A stretch of 64,000 bases of DNA from Gammaproteobacteria bacterium (GTDB taxonomy: Bacteria; Pseudomonadota; Gammaproteobacteria; VBWC01), in assembly GCA_006218035.1 (NCBI GenBank), contig VBWC01000004.1:250463-314462 (forward strand), in the 5' to 3' direction. This document shows positions 56,186-64,000 of the stretch, piece after piece; within the stretch, counting starts at the first letter, position 1, and every line of letters begins with the position of its first letter. The notes under the pieces are model-generated. The model made no database searches. It had not been told where the DNA came from and saw only the letters and a program-made list of their open reading frames with translations. The position numbers and the translations under genes were made by a program.

Positions 56186-56716
56186 CTATTGCCCGGCGGC
56201 GGAATTTCGCGCGACGTATTCGAACGTCGCCTCGTGAACAACACCACCGCTACCATCCAGCACCGTCACCTTCCAGGTCCCCGTTAACTGTGGCGTCAGC
56301 GTTTTGTTCGACCAGACACGCCAGCGCGAACCACGGACATCGAACGACACCTCGGCCATCACGTCGCCATTGTGTTGCCAGCGATGTGTAACGCGCTGCC
56401 CGTTCATGTCGCCGAGTTCGGTGAAGAAATATACCTGCCCGACGTCGGTACCGAGTTTCGTTATGTCATCCATCGGCTCGCGATCGCGCATCATCGTCGT
56501 GAACACCGCGCGCACAACGCTGCCCCCGGTCGCGGCAGTCGCTCGTACCGGCTCCATCGCCGGCGCGGCGACCGCGGCCTGCCCCTCGGACACCACTTCT
56601 TCACGGACTGCCGCCTCTTCCATCGACGTTACGTCGGCCGGCGCGGCGATACCGGCTGAGATTGTGCTGATGCCGAGCAGTGTGATTGAAAAAAGAGATG
56701 CGATCATGTGGTTCAT
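56186..56716 (-). CDS. DUF2914 domain protein
   Basis: 176 aa, exported: signal peptide (MIASLFSITLLGISTISAGI). An Ala/Glu linker precedes a DUF2914 domain (~60-170): VVRAVFTTMMRDREPMDDIT, VYFFTELGDMNGQRVTHRW and WSNKTLTPQLTGTWKVTVLD. The family's role is unknown; it often occurs in periplasmic proteins. The ATG at 56716 was chosen over an upstream in-frame codon. It is convergent with the amidohydrolase remnant and lies just after the LonH gene. Confidence 0.85.
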   Translation of the reverse strand: MNHMIASLFSITLLGISTISAGIAAPADVTSMEEAAVREEVVSEGQAAVAAPAMEPVRATAATGGSVVRAVFTTMMRDREPMDDITKLGTDVGQVYFFTELGDMNGQRVTHRWQHNGDVMAEVSFDVRGSRWRVWSNKTLTPQLTGTWKVTVLDGSGGVVHEATFEYVARNSAAGQ

Positions 56717-56821
56717 AGGTGTACCCCGCTTGTTTCGATGAGCGACCATATCACCATAGTCTATGGCACGATACCGCGGTCGTGGTCACATCGCCAGCCG
56801 GACAAGGACCTGTAATACGGG

Positions 56822-59239
56822 TCAGTGTATTAATTCGTCGCCAGCCGACGATACTAGAACGCGACGCTTTTCGGCCCACTCGATCAACCGGGCCTCTACC
56901 AGCCGGTTCACCGTGCCCGGCGGAAACTCGCCGGTGTCATCACGTTCACCCGCGTTCATGCCGGTAAGCAGCGTTATCGCCTGATCGGCGGTTTCGATCG
57001 GATACACGGAAAATTTCCGGTCGCGCACCGCCTGCACGACGTCGGCGCGCAACATCAGGTCCTTGACGTTCGATGCGGGGACCAGCACACCTTGTAGTCC
57101 ATTCAATCCGCGCGCGTTACAGATATCGAAGAACCCTTCGATCTTCTCGTTCACGCCACCGATGGCCTGCACCTGCCCATGCTGGTTGACCGACCCTGTG
57201 ATCGCGAGCGACTGCTTGATCGCCACATTCGCCAGCGCGGATATCAGCGCGGACAATTCGGCAAGCGACGCGCTGTCGCCCTCGACCCCGCCGTAGGACT
57301 GCTCGAACACGAGCGTGGCGGCTACCGACAACGGAAACTGCTGCGCATAGCGCGACCCGAGAAATCCGGTCAGGATCAGCACGCCTTTCGAGTGCAGCGG
57401 GCCACCCAGCTCGACCTCACGCTCGATATCAATGACGTCGCCTTCGCCCATGCGCACGCGCGCCGTCACGCGGGAGGGTTGCCCAAACCGGAAGTGGCCC
57501 ATATCGACCACGGTCAACGCATTGACCTGGGCGACCTTTTCACCCTGTGTATCGATCAACAAGGTACCGCGGGCGATCGCCTGATAAACGCGCTCGCGCA
57601 CGCGGTCAAGACGGAAGATCCGCGCATTGATAGCATTGTCGACGTCGCTGGCGGTGATCGTGTCACGGCGGTTACGATTGGCCCAGTAATCCGCTTCGCG
57701 CAACAGATCGGCGATACCGTGCATATGCGTTGACAGGCGCTCCGCATCATCCACAACGCGTGAGCTGTGCTCGATTACGCGCGCCACGGCGCCCCGGTCC
57801 ATATGCTTGAGGCCCTCCTTGCGTATCAGTGTCGCGATCAACCGTGCATAAAGATCGTGATTGCCGGCGGTACGATCCATGCGATCATCGAAGTCGACCG
57901 CCACCTTGAACAGCTTGCAAAATTCCGGGTCATAGAACGACAACAGGTAGTACAGCAGGCCGTCGCCGATCAGGACTAACTTGATGTCCAGCGGTATTGA
58001 CTCCGGCTCCAGCGACACGGTACTGACAAGGCTCAACATCTGGCCCAGCGACTCGATGCGGATGGCGTTGAAGCTGAGCGCACGTTTCAACCCTTCCCAC
58101 GCGTACGGTTGCAACAACACCTTGCGTGCATCCAGTATCAGGTAACCGCCATTCGCCTTGTGCAAGGCGCCCGGCTTGATCATGGTGAAATCGGTAACCA
58201 GCGCGCCCATTTCGGCAAGGTGCTCGACACGCCCGACCAGCGACTGGTAGGACGGGCTGTCCTCGTATATGACGGGCGAAGCCTGCGCATCGCCGTGAGC
58301 AACCAGCACATTGACCCGGTACCGGTTTTGCGACGGCGTTGCCGACGCCGGCAACGCCATGCCGAAAAATGTGCGCTGCCCGTCCTCCGCCCGGCGAAAA
58401 CTCTCGACATGGTCGATCACGTCGTTTTCGAAGGCGTTCAGATACGCGGCTACCGGCGGGAAGGCGCTGAATTTCCCGCGCAGATCATCCAGAAAATGCC
58501 GGACCGCCAGGGTCGCGATCTCGCGATTCAGCGCCTTGATGCGACTGCGGGCCTCCTGCTTCCAGCGCGGCACCTGGCGGATGGTGCGCTCGAGTTGCTC
58601 CTGAAGTTCGAGAATATCCTTCTCGATACCTTCGCGATCCTTTTTCGGCAGTTTCTCGAATTCCTCCGCATTAAGCACCTTGCGGTTGCGCATGGCGGCA
58701 AACGCAAAGCCGGACTGCGTCCGTGCCAGCGAAACATTCCTCTCTTCCGCTGCGTGCTGTACTTGCTCCAGCGCGTCGCGCTCACGTGTTTCGAATTCCT
58801 GCTCGATCTTCGCCACGCGCGCACGGTAATCATCGCTATCAAAGGCCGCCGGCACAGCCTCGTGCAGGCCCTCGACCACGATATCGACGTCGTCGCGCAA
58901 CTGAACGCCCTTGCCCGGCGGCAGGCGCAGCGCCACCGGCTTGTGCGGGTCGGCGAAATTGTTGACGTAACACCAGTCCGGCGGCACCGGCTCGGTCGCC
59001 GCCTGGCGGCGCAGCAATTGAGCGATGATCGAATGCTTGCCGGTACCGGGCGGGCCCAGCGCGAACAGGTTGTATCCCTCGCGCCGGATGCCAATGCCGA
59101 AACTCAGCGCCTCCATCGCCCTTGCCTGGCCGACAACTTCGGCGAGGTCCTCGAGATCCGCTGTGGAATTAAAGCGAAACTCCTCCGGATTACAGCGATT
59201 GTAAAGCTGCTCGGGTGACAATGACGTGATATCGGACAT
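56822..59239 (-). CDS. LonH/LonB-type ATP-dependent protease
   Basis: 805 residues. It lacks the N-terminal LAN domain of Lon. An AAA+ domain carries Walker A LGPPGTGKHS (residues 61-70) interrupted by a long coiled-coil insert (~140-280), and the Lon-type protease domain has the Ser-Lys dyad: Ser near 655 in VEGDSASLAELS and Lys near 698 in GGVNEKIEGFFD. E. coli YcbZ is the nearest well-known relative. Both active centres are intact. No lon gene is in the window. Confidence 0.92.
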   Translation of the reverse strand: MSDITSLSPEQLYNRCNPEEFRFNSTADLEDLAEVVGQARAMEALSFGIGIRREGYNLFALGPPGTGKHSIIAQLLRRQAATEPVPPDWCYVNNFADPHKPVALRLPPGKGVQLRDDVDIVVEGLHEAVPAAFDSDDYRARVAKIEQEFETRERDALEQVQHAAEERNVSLARTQSGFAFAAMRNRKVLNAEEFEKLPKKDREGIEKDILELQEQLERTIRQVPRWKQEARSRIKALNREIATLAVRHFLDDLRGKFSAFPPVAAYLNAFENDVIDHVESFRRAEDGQRTFFGMALPASATPSQNRYRVNVLVAHGDAQASPVIYEDSPSYQSLVGRVEHLAEMGALVTDFTMIKPGALHKANGGYLILDARKVLLQPYAWEGLKRALSFNAIRIESLGQMLSLVSTVSLEPESIPLDIKLVLIGDGLLYYLLSFYDPEFCKLFKVAVDFDDRMDRTAGNHDLYARLIATLIRKEGLKHMDRGAVARVIEHSSRVVDDAERLSTHMHGIADLLREADYWANRNRRDTITASDVDNAINARIFRLDRVRERVYQAIARGTLLIDTQGEKVAQVNALTVVDMGHFRFGQPSRVTARVRMGEGDVIDIEREVELGGPLHSKGVLILTGFLGSRYAQQFPLSVAATLVFEQSYGGVEGDSASLAELSALISALANVAIKQSLAITGSVNQHGQVQAIGGVNEKIEGFFDICNARGLNGLQGVLVPASNVKDLMLRADVVQAVRDRKFSVYPIETADQAITLLTGMNAGERDDTGEFPPGTVNRLVEARLIEWAEKRRVLVSSAGDELIH

Positions 59240-59407
59240 GTGGCGAAACCAGTGGTTATCGGTTTATTGGTTCTTGCTGGCCGGTATTGGCCGGAGACAC
59301 GGCAAACACGGCGACACTATCCACCGCGCTGGCGCCCATTGATCCGGAACTTGATCGTATAGTAACAAATACCTGAACAGCGTATAGACCATACCGCCGC
59401 GCGGCTG

Positions 59408-59848
59408 TCAGCGTGTTTCGCCGGAGGTATCGTCATCCGGGTCGGGGAAATCCTCGGCGCTTTTTTCTATCCATTCGAGAGCCGCCTGTTCGCTGGTGAG
59501 GTCGCGGCCTTCCTTCAGCCCGACCTCCTTTCGGTAATGCTCGATGTAGCACACCTGCTCGACCATGCGCATGCGGAATACGTCTTCCTTATCGAGGAAC
59601 TCGACACCGATGACGAACCGGCCGTTTTCCTCGCGTGACCACGCGACGCGAGCGGAGGTTTCGAATGCCGGACACGAGACCGGAATACGTATGTCGAGTA
59701 TGCTGCCGATGCGGTGATGTTCACGCGCAACGAAAGATAAACCGCCGTGACTGACGTTACTGAGCGTCTTCGTCTCCGCATCGGCGGCGTGCCCGGGGGA
59801 AACCTCGATCGGAATATCCGAGGGATGACGGATAAATTTTCGTGCCAT
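59408..59848 (-). CDS. PilZ domain protein
   Basis: 146-residue single-domain PilZ protein, expected to bind c-di-GMP. The N-terminal RxxxR motif is RKFIR (residues 3-7) and the second motif NVSHGGLSF; strands follow with FETSARVAWSREENGRFVIG. The C-terminal extension (HYRKEVGLKEGRDL) is charged and helical. It lies 70 bp downstream of the gene for a GGDEF-like protein on the same strand; the two may form an operon. Confidence 0.85.
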   Translation of the reverse strand: MARKFIRHPSDIPIEVSPGHAADAETKTLSNVSHGGLSFVAREHHRIGSILDIRIPVSCPAFETSARVAWSREENGRFVIGVEFLDKEDVFRMRMVEQVCYIEHYRKEVGLKEGRDLTSEQAALEWIEKSAEDFPDPDDDTSGETR

Positions 59849-59918
59849 TGATTCGCTCCCGGCGATACTGCCTATAGACCAGCCGGGAGGCACGCCGTCG
59901 CGTTGATCGGCACGGCGA

Positions 59919-60899
59919 TTACTGCTTGGTCAGCGCCTGCTCGGCGGCCTGCAGCAATACTTGCGAAGACGCCTCATGATTCGGCATGCAGGTGGCAACG
60001 CCGACCCGCACCGTCACCTGATCGCCTTTGTCGAGATGCGCGTGTTTTATATCCAGGTCCTCGACGGCGGTGCACATGCGAGCGGCGACGGCCTGCGCGC
60101 CGCCGCGGCCGGTTCCCGGCATCAACGTGGCGAATTCTGCCTTGCCATACCGTCCAACCACGTCACCCGGCCTCATCAACGTGCCCCGGATCGCCTGCGC
60201 AACCTTGGCAAGACAATCGTTGGCGCGCTGTTCACCATAATGCTTGTGATAGGCGTCAAAGCCGTTAATCGCCGTCAGAACCACGGAGAGTTCCCGATTC
60301 TCGCGCGCGCCGCGACGCCATTCCCTTTCCAGCAGATCAATGAAGCTGCGGCGATTCGATACCGCGGTCACCTCGTCACGGTCGGACAGTCGCTTCAACA
60401 ACGAATTGATCTGTTGTTGCTGGTTAAGCCTGTTGCGTAACTGGTCGATGCCGTCATCGTTATCGGCGCGCGCCAGAGAGGTTCTGGTATGCGCCATAAT
60501 GCGGGAAACAAGTTCGACCTTGTCCGGCATCTTGACCAGGTAGTCGTTCGCACCATCACGAAACGCCCCGGCTTTGCTTGCCGCATCGTCGTTGGACGAT
60601 AGCACGATAATACTTATGCCCTGCGTCGCCGGTTGCAACCGGAAGTACTTCACGAGGCTCATGCCGTCAATCTCGGGCCGGGTATCGTGAATGATAACGG
60701 TCGCATCGATCTCCGCGGCCTTCCGCACCGCCTCGCGCGGGTCTCCGCAGTAATGAAAGGCGATGTCCGGCTGATCGGCAAGCATGCGGCGTACCGCCTC
60801 CGCGACCATTGATTGATCATCAACGAGTAGCACGACAGCGCGGGGAGCAATTTTCGGCGCGCCGCCGCGTTGATCAGGACGATTGGCGGGTGGAGACAT
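59919..60899 (-). CDS. Response regulator with degenerate GGDEF domain
   Basis: 326 aa. The receiver domain (~20-140) has VVLLVDDQSMVAEAVRRML and the phosphorylatable Asp72 (VIIHDTRPEIDG). A linker coil leads to a GGDEF-fold domain (~165-326) with DEVTAVSNRR. Its signature reads GKAEF (251-255) instead of GG(D/E)EF, and the first metal Asp of the DxD strand is Ala (LTAINGFDAYHKHYG), so it is probably not a diguanylate cyclase. The architecture resembles WspR/PleD. It starts 210 bp from the divergent PilZ gene, with an FNR-like site between. Confidence 0.86.
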   Translation of the reverse strand: MSPPANRPDQRGGAPKIAPRAVVLLVDDQSMVAEAVRRMLADQPDIAFHYCGDPREAVRKAAEIDATVIIHDTRPEIDGMSLVKYFRLQPATQGISIIVLSSNDDAASKAGAFRDGANDYLVKMPDKVELVSRIMAHTRTSLARADNDDGIDQLRNRLNQQQQINSLLKRLSDRDEVTAVSNRRSFIDLLEREWRRGARENRELSVVLTAINGFDAYHKHYGEQRANDCLAKVAQAIRGTLMRPGDVVGRYGKAEFATLMPGTGRGGAQAVAARMCTAVEDLDIKHAHLDKGDQVTVRVGVATCMPNHEASSQVLLQAAEQALTKQ

Positions 60900-60952
60900 A
60901 GAACACGGCGACCCCTGGTTACGTTATGGTTTTGGTATAAAAATTGTTTTTA

Positions 60953-60966
60953 TTGATCCATGTCAA
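60953..60966 (+). promoter_or_regulatory. Candidate FNR/ANR box
   Basis: TTGAT-CCAT-GTCAA fits the FNR consensus TTGAT-N4-ATCAA in 9 of 10 defined positions. It lies 54 bp before the start of the REC/GGDEF-like gene (minus) and 144 bp before the PilZ gene (plus); fnr itself is 1.3 kb away. It has not been tested and single sites can arise by chance. Confidence 0.5.
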
Positions 60967-61109
60967 GGCACCGCTGGCCCACCACCCTTATAGTATGTTT
61001 TAAGCATACAGGCAACTTCCCGTAAGGGCGGCATTCCGGGGCTGCAAGCGAGGAAAGCAAAAGAAATCGACGCATAATCCGGGCAAGTCGATGATGGAGG
61101 TAAGTGGGC

Positions 61110-61463
61110 ATGGAACATCGCTATAGTTTGCGCAAACCGGTGTCGCTTGACGTGCTCCTCTACTATCAAGGCCTGCCAGTGAGTATATGCCCGGCGCGCG
61201 ATATCGGGCTGGGCGGCATCTCGGTCAGGCCGACACGGCTGGCCATCCTGCCACCGCACTCGCCGGTGGAGATCGAGTTGCTGTACGAAGATGTCAGTAA
61301 ACGGGAGCGACTGTCGGCCTATGTCGTACACTCCTCGTCACACGGCATGGGATTTCTTTTCTCGTCGATCAGTCAGGACGCTTTCCACCGCATACGGGAG
61401 ATATTGACGGAACCGGCGGCCAGCGGCGAAACGGCTCGGCCGGCAAGCGTGGCCGTCAGATAA
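61110..61463 (+). CDS. PilZ domain protein
   Basis: 117 aa, single PilZ domain. RxxxR motif in HRYSLRKP near the N-terminus, second motif ARDIGLGGISVRPT. A GGAGG site lies 9 bp before the ATG at 61110; a GTG at 61104 is too close. It converges with fnr, overlapping its end by 8 bp. With the gene at 59408 it makes two small c-di-GMP effectors within 2 kb. Confidence 0.86.
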   Translation: MEHRYSLRKPVSLDVLLYYQGLPVSICPARDIGLGGISVRPTRLAILPPHSPVEIELLYEDVSKRERLSAYVVHSSSHGMGFLFSSISQDAFHRIREILTEPAASGETARPASVAVR

Positions 61464-62232
61464 TCTGTCCCGCCCGGCCGGTCTTTACGCCAGCACCCGG
61501 GACGCCCGCAAGAATTTCCAGTTGCGCGAGATTGTCGACGCAGACGTGCTTGCCCCGCACCGTAAGTAATCCCTGCCGCTGAAACCGGCTGAACAACCGG
61601 CTGACGGTTTCATGCGCCAGTCCGAGGTAATTGGCGATATCGTCGCGCGACATCGGCAGATGGAACTCTTGCGCCGAATACCCCTGCTCCCGGAAACGCC
61701 GCGCAAGACTCAACAACAATGACGCCAGACGTTCATCCGCGGTTTTTTTCCCGAGCAGCAACATGGTTTCCTCGTCCTGCAGGATTTCCTTGCTCATCAT
61801 GCACAGCATCTGGTGCAACAGACCGGGGATGTCCTGCGCCAGCGTTTCCAGTTTTTCAAACGGTATTTCGCAGACGCTGGCCCGGTCCAACGCCACGGCA
61901 CTGCTGCCGTGACTGCCGGTATGTACACCATCCACGCCGACCAGCTCACCGGCCAGATAGAAAGCCATGATCTGCTCGTCGCCATCATAGCTACAGGTAA
62001 ATGTCTTCATCGCACCGGAAAACACGACGTAGATGGACCGGAAGGGATCACCTTCATGAAACAGGGCGGCGCCGCGCGCCAGCGGTACGCGGTGACGAAC
62101 AATGGCACTCAGCTGCTCGACCGCCGGTGTCGTCATCTGGCCAGGATCGCACAGTTGCAACAACCCGCAATTACGGCAGGCGTGAGGCGGCGCCGCGAGA
62201 TCAATGACGTTTCGATGAGTGGTCTCCGCCAT
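61456..62232 (-). CDS. fnr: Oxygen-sensing transcription regulator Fnr/Anr
   Basis: 258-residue CRP/FNR-family regulator. The 4Fe-4S ligands of true Fnr are present: Cys19, Cys22 and Cys28 in HACRNCGLLQLC, and Cys121 in SVCEIPFEKL. The cyclic-nucleotide-like domain reads GDEQIMAFYLAGELVGVDG, and the helix-turn-helix recognition helix HETVSRLFSRFQ keeps the E--SR contacts for TTGAT sites. The start at 62232 aligns with E. coli FNR. It would switch on anaerobic genes when oxygen falls. Confidence 0.95.
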   Translation of the reverse strand: MAETTHRNVIDLAAPPHACRNCGLLQLCDPGQMTTPAVEQLSAIVRHRVPLARGAALFHEGDPFRSIYVVFSGAMKTFTCSYDGDEQIMAFYLAGELVGVDGVHTGSHGSSAVALDRASVCEIPFEKLETLAQDIPGLLHQMLCMMSKEILQDEETMLLLGKKTADERLASLLLSLARRFREQGYSAQEFHLPMSRDDIANYLGLAHETVSRLFSRFQRQGLLTVRGKHVCVDNLAQLEILAGVPGAGVKTGRAGQII

Positions 62233-62398
62233 CTGGTATCCTGTGTTGCAATCACCGAATGTCCGGAAAACTGGAGTGCCGCGCCGGGCGAGTGACAGGT
62301 ACGCGTCACAGACCCTACTATCGAAAGATACCAGTCCGGCACCTGAATGCAAGTAAAATTAATTCACCGCCGATGATGGCAAGATATCGCTGACGTGT

Positions 62399-63097
62399 AT
62401 GGAAATCACTTTTGAAAACAAGCGAAAACGGATGGTCGATGAAATCCGGGAAGAGGTGACGTATACACGTCACATGATTCACCGCGACACGCTCAGCCAG
62501 CGGGTGATCGACGCCATGATGGCGGTACCGCGTCACGAATTCGTACCGCCGGACATGCAGACGTACGCCTATGCCAACGAGCCATTACCGATTGGCAACG
62601 GGCAAACGATTTCCCAGCCCTACATCGTGGCGATCATGACCGAACTGCTTGAGCCCGAGAGCCATCACATCGTGCTCGAGGCGGGAACCGGCTCCGGATA
62701 CCAGGCGGCGGTGTTGTCGCAACTGGTAAAAACCGTATATACGGTCGAAACCATCGCGGCACTCGGCGAAGAAGCGGCGCGGCGACTGCAAAAACTCGGC
62801 TACGACAACGTCGTCATCCGTACCGGCGACGCCTGGTTCGGCTGGCCGGAACACGCGCCATATGACTCGATTATCGTCACCGCCGCCGCGCCGATGATTC
62901 CGCCGCCGCTGATCGATCAGCTGAAACGCGGCGGGCGCATGGTCGTGCCGCTCGGGTCCAGGTTCGGCCAGGACCTGGTGCTGCTCAGAAAGGACATGGA
63001 CGGGAAAATCACCACCGAAGTTCTGCTGCCGGTCGCGTTTGTGCCGTTGACCGGCGATCATCTCACCCCACGAACGCCAGACGATTCGCCGCGGTAA
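62399..63097 (+). CDS. pcm: Protein-L-isoaspartate O-methyltransferase (PIMT-like)
   Basis: 232-residue SAM methyltransferase that marks isoaspartyl residues for repair. Family signature PIGNGQTISQPYIVAIMTEL, motif I VLEAGTGSGYQAAVLSQL, and the following DAWFGWPEHAPYDSIIVTAA. The N-terminus RHDMIHRDTLSQRVIDAMM-type region (TRHMIHRDTLSQRVIDAMM) matches. An alternative ATG lies at 62432. It diverges from fnr, 166 bp apart, and its right flank is the putative cassette region. Confidence 0.92.
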   Translation: MEITFENKRKRMVDEIREEVTYTRHMIHRDTLSQRVIDAMMAVPRHEFVPPDMQTYAYANEPLPIGNGQTISQPYIVAIMTELLEPESHHIVLEAGTGSGYQAAVLSQLVKTVYTVETIAALGEEAARRLQKLGYDNVVIRTGDAWFGWPEHAPYDSIIVTAAAPMIPPPLIDQLKRGGRMVVPLGSRFGQDLVLLRKDMDGKITTEVLLPVAFVPLTGDHLTPRTPDDSPR

Positions 63098-63231
63098 CAC
63101 GCCGGCGCATAACGTGACCCCTTTAATACTGGTGACAGGCACGACTCGGTCGTAGCCATGCATGAGGAAACGGGTTCGACCGGAACAACCGCTCTTGACT
63201 TAGGGTCGGCTAGTGGGTGTCCCCTTTAATC

Positions 63232-63492
63232 TTACTTTGCCCTGAGTGGGAAGCGCTCGGGATGCGAAATTATTTCTTTGGTCAAATCAACGTCCAGATC
63301 AGGCCAGTAATAGTGTCCCGGCGTCGGCTCCTCGACGTTTAGAATCTTGCCCACAGATACATCCTTGAACCAAGGGAAATTGTCGTAAGACATGAATAGC
63401 TCGTAACCGCCAGCCAACAGCCATACGCCATGATTCGAAATGTGCGTGACTTCAACTAGGGAAGTGTTTGTGCCAAGCGCGCTTGATCTCAT
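63232..63492 (-). CDS. DUF2442 protein
   Basis: 86 aa. The body LVEVTHISNHGVWLLAGGYE, LFMSYDNFPWFKDVSVGKIL and the ending DLDVDLTKEIISHPERFPL match the DUF2442 family. It overlaps the DUF4160 gene by 41 bp, so the pair is translated together. In other genomes these families occur side by side and have been proposed to act as a toxin-antitoxin-like pair; that is not shown here. Confidence 0.85.
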   Translation of the reverse strand: MRSSALGTNTSLVEVTHISNHGVWLLAGGYELFMSYDNFPWFKDVSVGKILNVEEPTPGHYYWPDLDVDLTKEIISHPERFPLRAK

Positions 63493-63691
63493 CGTGGTGT
63501 ACCTCGATAATTTGCTCGATCTCTCTGAGTTGACCTCGTGAAAGCCGATAGTTGTTGGCCAGCTCGATATGCGGCTCAAGCCAAAATTTTGCCTCACCGT
63601 CGCTGCAATAGACGTGAACATGCATCCGTGACTCCTCGCGGGAGAAGAAGAAAAAGCGATAGCCTTTCTCTCGGAATACTGTCGGGCTCAT
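63452..63691 (-). CDS. DUF4160 protein
   Basis: 79 aa. MSPTVFREKGYRFFFFSREE, RMHVHVYCSDGEAKFWLEP and the C-terminal REIEQIIEVHHDEIKRAWHK match DUF4160. The ATG at 63691 begins the family-typical N-terminus. It starts about 35 bp after an attC-like palindrome on the same strand, which fits a gene cassette. Its partner DUF2442 follows with an overlap. Confidence 0.86.
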   Translation of the reverse strand: MSPTVFREKGYRFFFFSREESRMHVHVYCSDGEAKFWLEPHIELANNYRLSRGQLREIEQIIEVHHDEIKRAWHKHFPS

Positions 63692-63726
63692 GTGGTTATT
63701 ATGGCAGCTCGGCAGAATCTTTGGAA

Positions 63727-63817
63727 CGCATAACGCTGCGTTGAGCCGCGCGGGGCACGGATACAACAGGAAACGGTGCGCTGTCTCACCGCGTCGGCCT
63801 CGAACGCGAAGTTATAT
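63727..63817 (-). repeat. attC-like recombination site
   Basis: An imperfect palindrome of about 90 bp. Read on the minus strand it starts CATATAACTTCGCGTTCGAG and ends GCTCAACGCAGCGTTATGCG; the outer and inner arms pair as in integron attC sites (AAC/GTT cores, inner CGAG/CTCAA boxes). The core GTTATGC deviates at one base from GTTRRRY. The same 8-mer GTTATGCG recurs at 63106-63113 on the other side of the DUF pair. Confidence 0.5.
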
Positions 63818-63964
63818 GGCTGCTTGGTCATAGGTGGCTTTGACATTTGGCAATACTGACAGGCTTTCTTGAACAATCACCAGTGCACTTCGAAGAAGCT
63901 GCATTGTTCTCTCGATGTCCTCGAATATTAAGGGCTCTGACCCTGAGGTTTCCCCCCGAATCAT
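63812..63964 (-). CDS. Short hypothetical protein, possibly the end of an upstream cassette
   Basis: An open frame (ATG at 63964; it also runs past the window edge) gives about 50 residues, MIRGETSGSEPLIFEDIERT then a helical MQLLRSALVIVQESLSVLPN, and stops exactly where the attC-like site begins. No family recognised, and the frame may be partial. The position just upstream of an attC-like site is typical of a cassette gene. Confidence 0.35.
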   Translation of the reverse strand: MIRGETSGSEPLIFEDIERTMQLLRSALVIVQESLSVLPNVKATYDQAAI

Positions 63965-64000
63965 CTCGGGATTTCCAGTTCCTGTAGCCACCACGACGGT

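Noticed and set aside
58109..59218. A 369-codon open frame opposite the LonH gene
   Set aside because: Antisense to a fully intact Lon-type protease with good codon pattern; composition (Arg/Gln/His-rich) is typical of a shadow.
63688..63876. A short open frame containing QPYNFAFEADAVRQR
   Set aside because: It reads through the attC-like palindrome; the phrase is a translation of that repeat rather than a gene product.
1..64000. CRISPR arrays, tRNA or rRNA genes, prophage
   Set aside because: No regularly spaced repeats, cloverleaf-like genes or phage structural genes were found by reading; the repeats seen are dispersed.

Overview
The window reads as a stretch of chromosome from a gammaproteobacterium, moderately GC-rich and outside the well-known genera. 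The evidence is gene content and order: glnA, a DUF4124 protein, glnL, glnG and trmL; lptM next to lysA; a class I adenylate cyclase; and argH-algZ-algR-hemC-hemD-hemX-hemY, an order known from Pseudomonas. Genes for recQ, ubiD, rlmK, a LonH-type protease and an oxygen-sensing Fnr support the same placement. I cannot name the genus. No rRNA or tRNA gene, CRISPR array or prophage was seen.

Layout. 0-21 kb is dense core metabolism and regulation: nitrogen control, pyrimidine, lysine, arginine and heme synthesis, cAMP, and the AlgZ/AlgR two-component pair. 21-27 kb holds a ferredoxin-type reductase, a cupin, and a processive glycosyltransferase followed by a polysaccharide deacetylase. That pair is bracketed by a 66-bp direct repeat copied from the cupin gene, and is followed by scars (a truncated c-type cytochrome and an IS OrfA fragment). 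27.4-37.6 kb is the accessory core: a small Gly/Asn/Pro-rich secreted protein, two paralogous secreted proteins of a family I do not recognise, a 1593-residue secreted protein with a duplicated FlgD-Ig plus beta-propeller unit and Fn3 domains, and a calcium-repeat protein ending in a GlyGly-CTERM-like sorting tail. Inverted fragments of more members of the unknown family follow. 37.6-63 kb returns to mixed housekeeping genes: CDF metal exporter, YgiQ, RlmK, YchJ, RecQ, a Ca2+/cation antiporter, a DegP-like protease, UbiD, a cytochrome c lipoprotein, LonH, PilZ and degenerate GGDEF proteins, Fnr and PIMT. Three decayed genes lie among them. The right edge (63.1-64 kb) has features of an integron gene cassette: a DUF4160/DUF2442 pair next to an attC-like palindrome.

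Repeats. Two families of small non-coding palindromic elements are inserted with 4-bp target duplications of the form YTAR (TTAA, CTAG, CTAA), the target type of IS5-group transposases. Three of the four clear insertions abut a TAG stop codon, because the target contains TAG. A third dispersed palindrome (CGTCATTCC...GGAATGACG type) occurs alone and inside the first family.

How the genes may work together. The glycosyltransferase/deacetylase pair, the secreted cluster at 27-37 kb, two PilZ proteins, two GGDEF-like proteins lacking catalytic residues, and AlgZ/AlgR all point to surface or matrix biology. An FNR-like site lies between a GGDEF-like gene and a PilZ gene, close to fnr, which suggests oxygen control of that part. 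These functional links are inferred from sequence and neighbourhood only.
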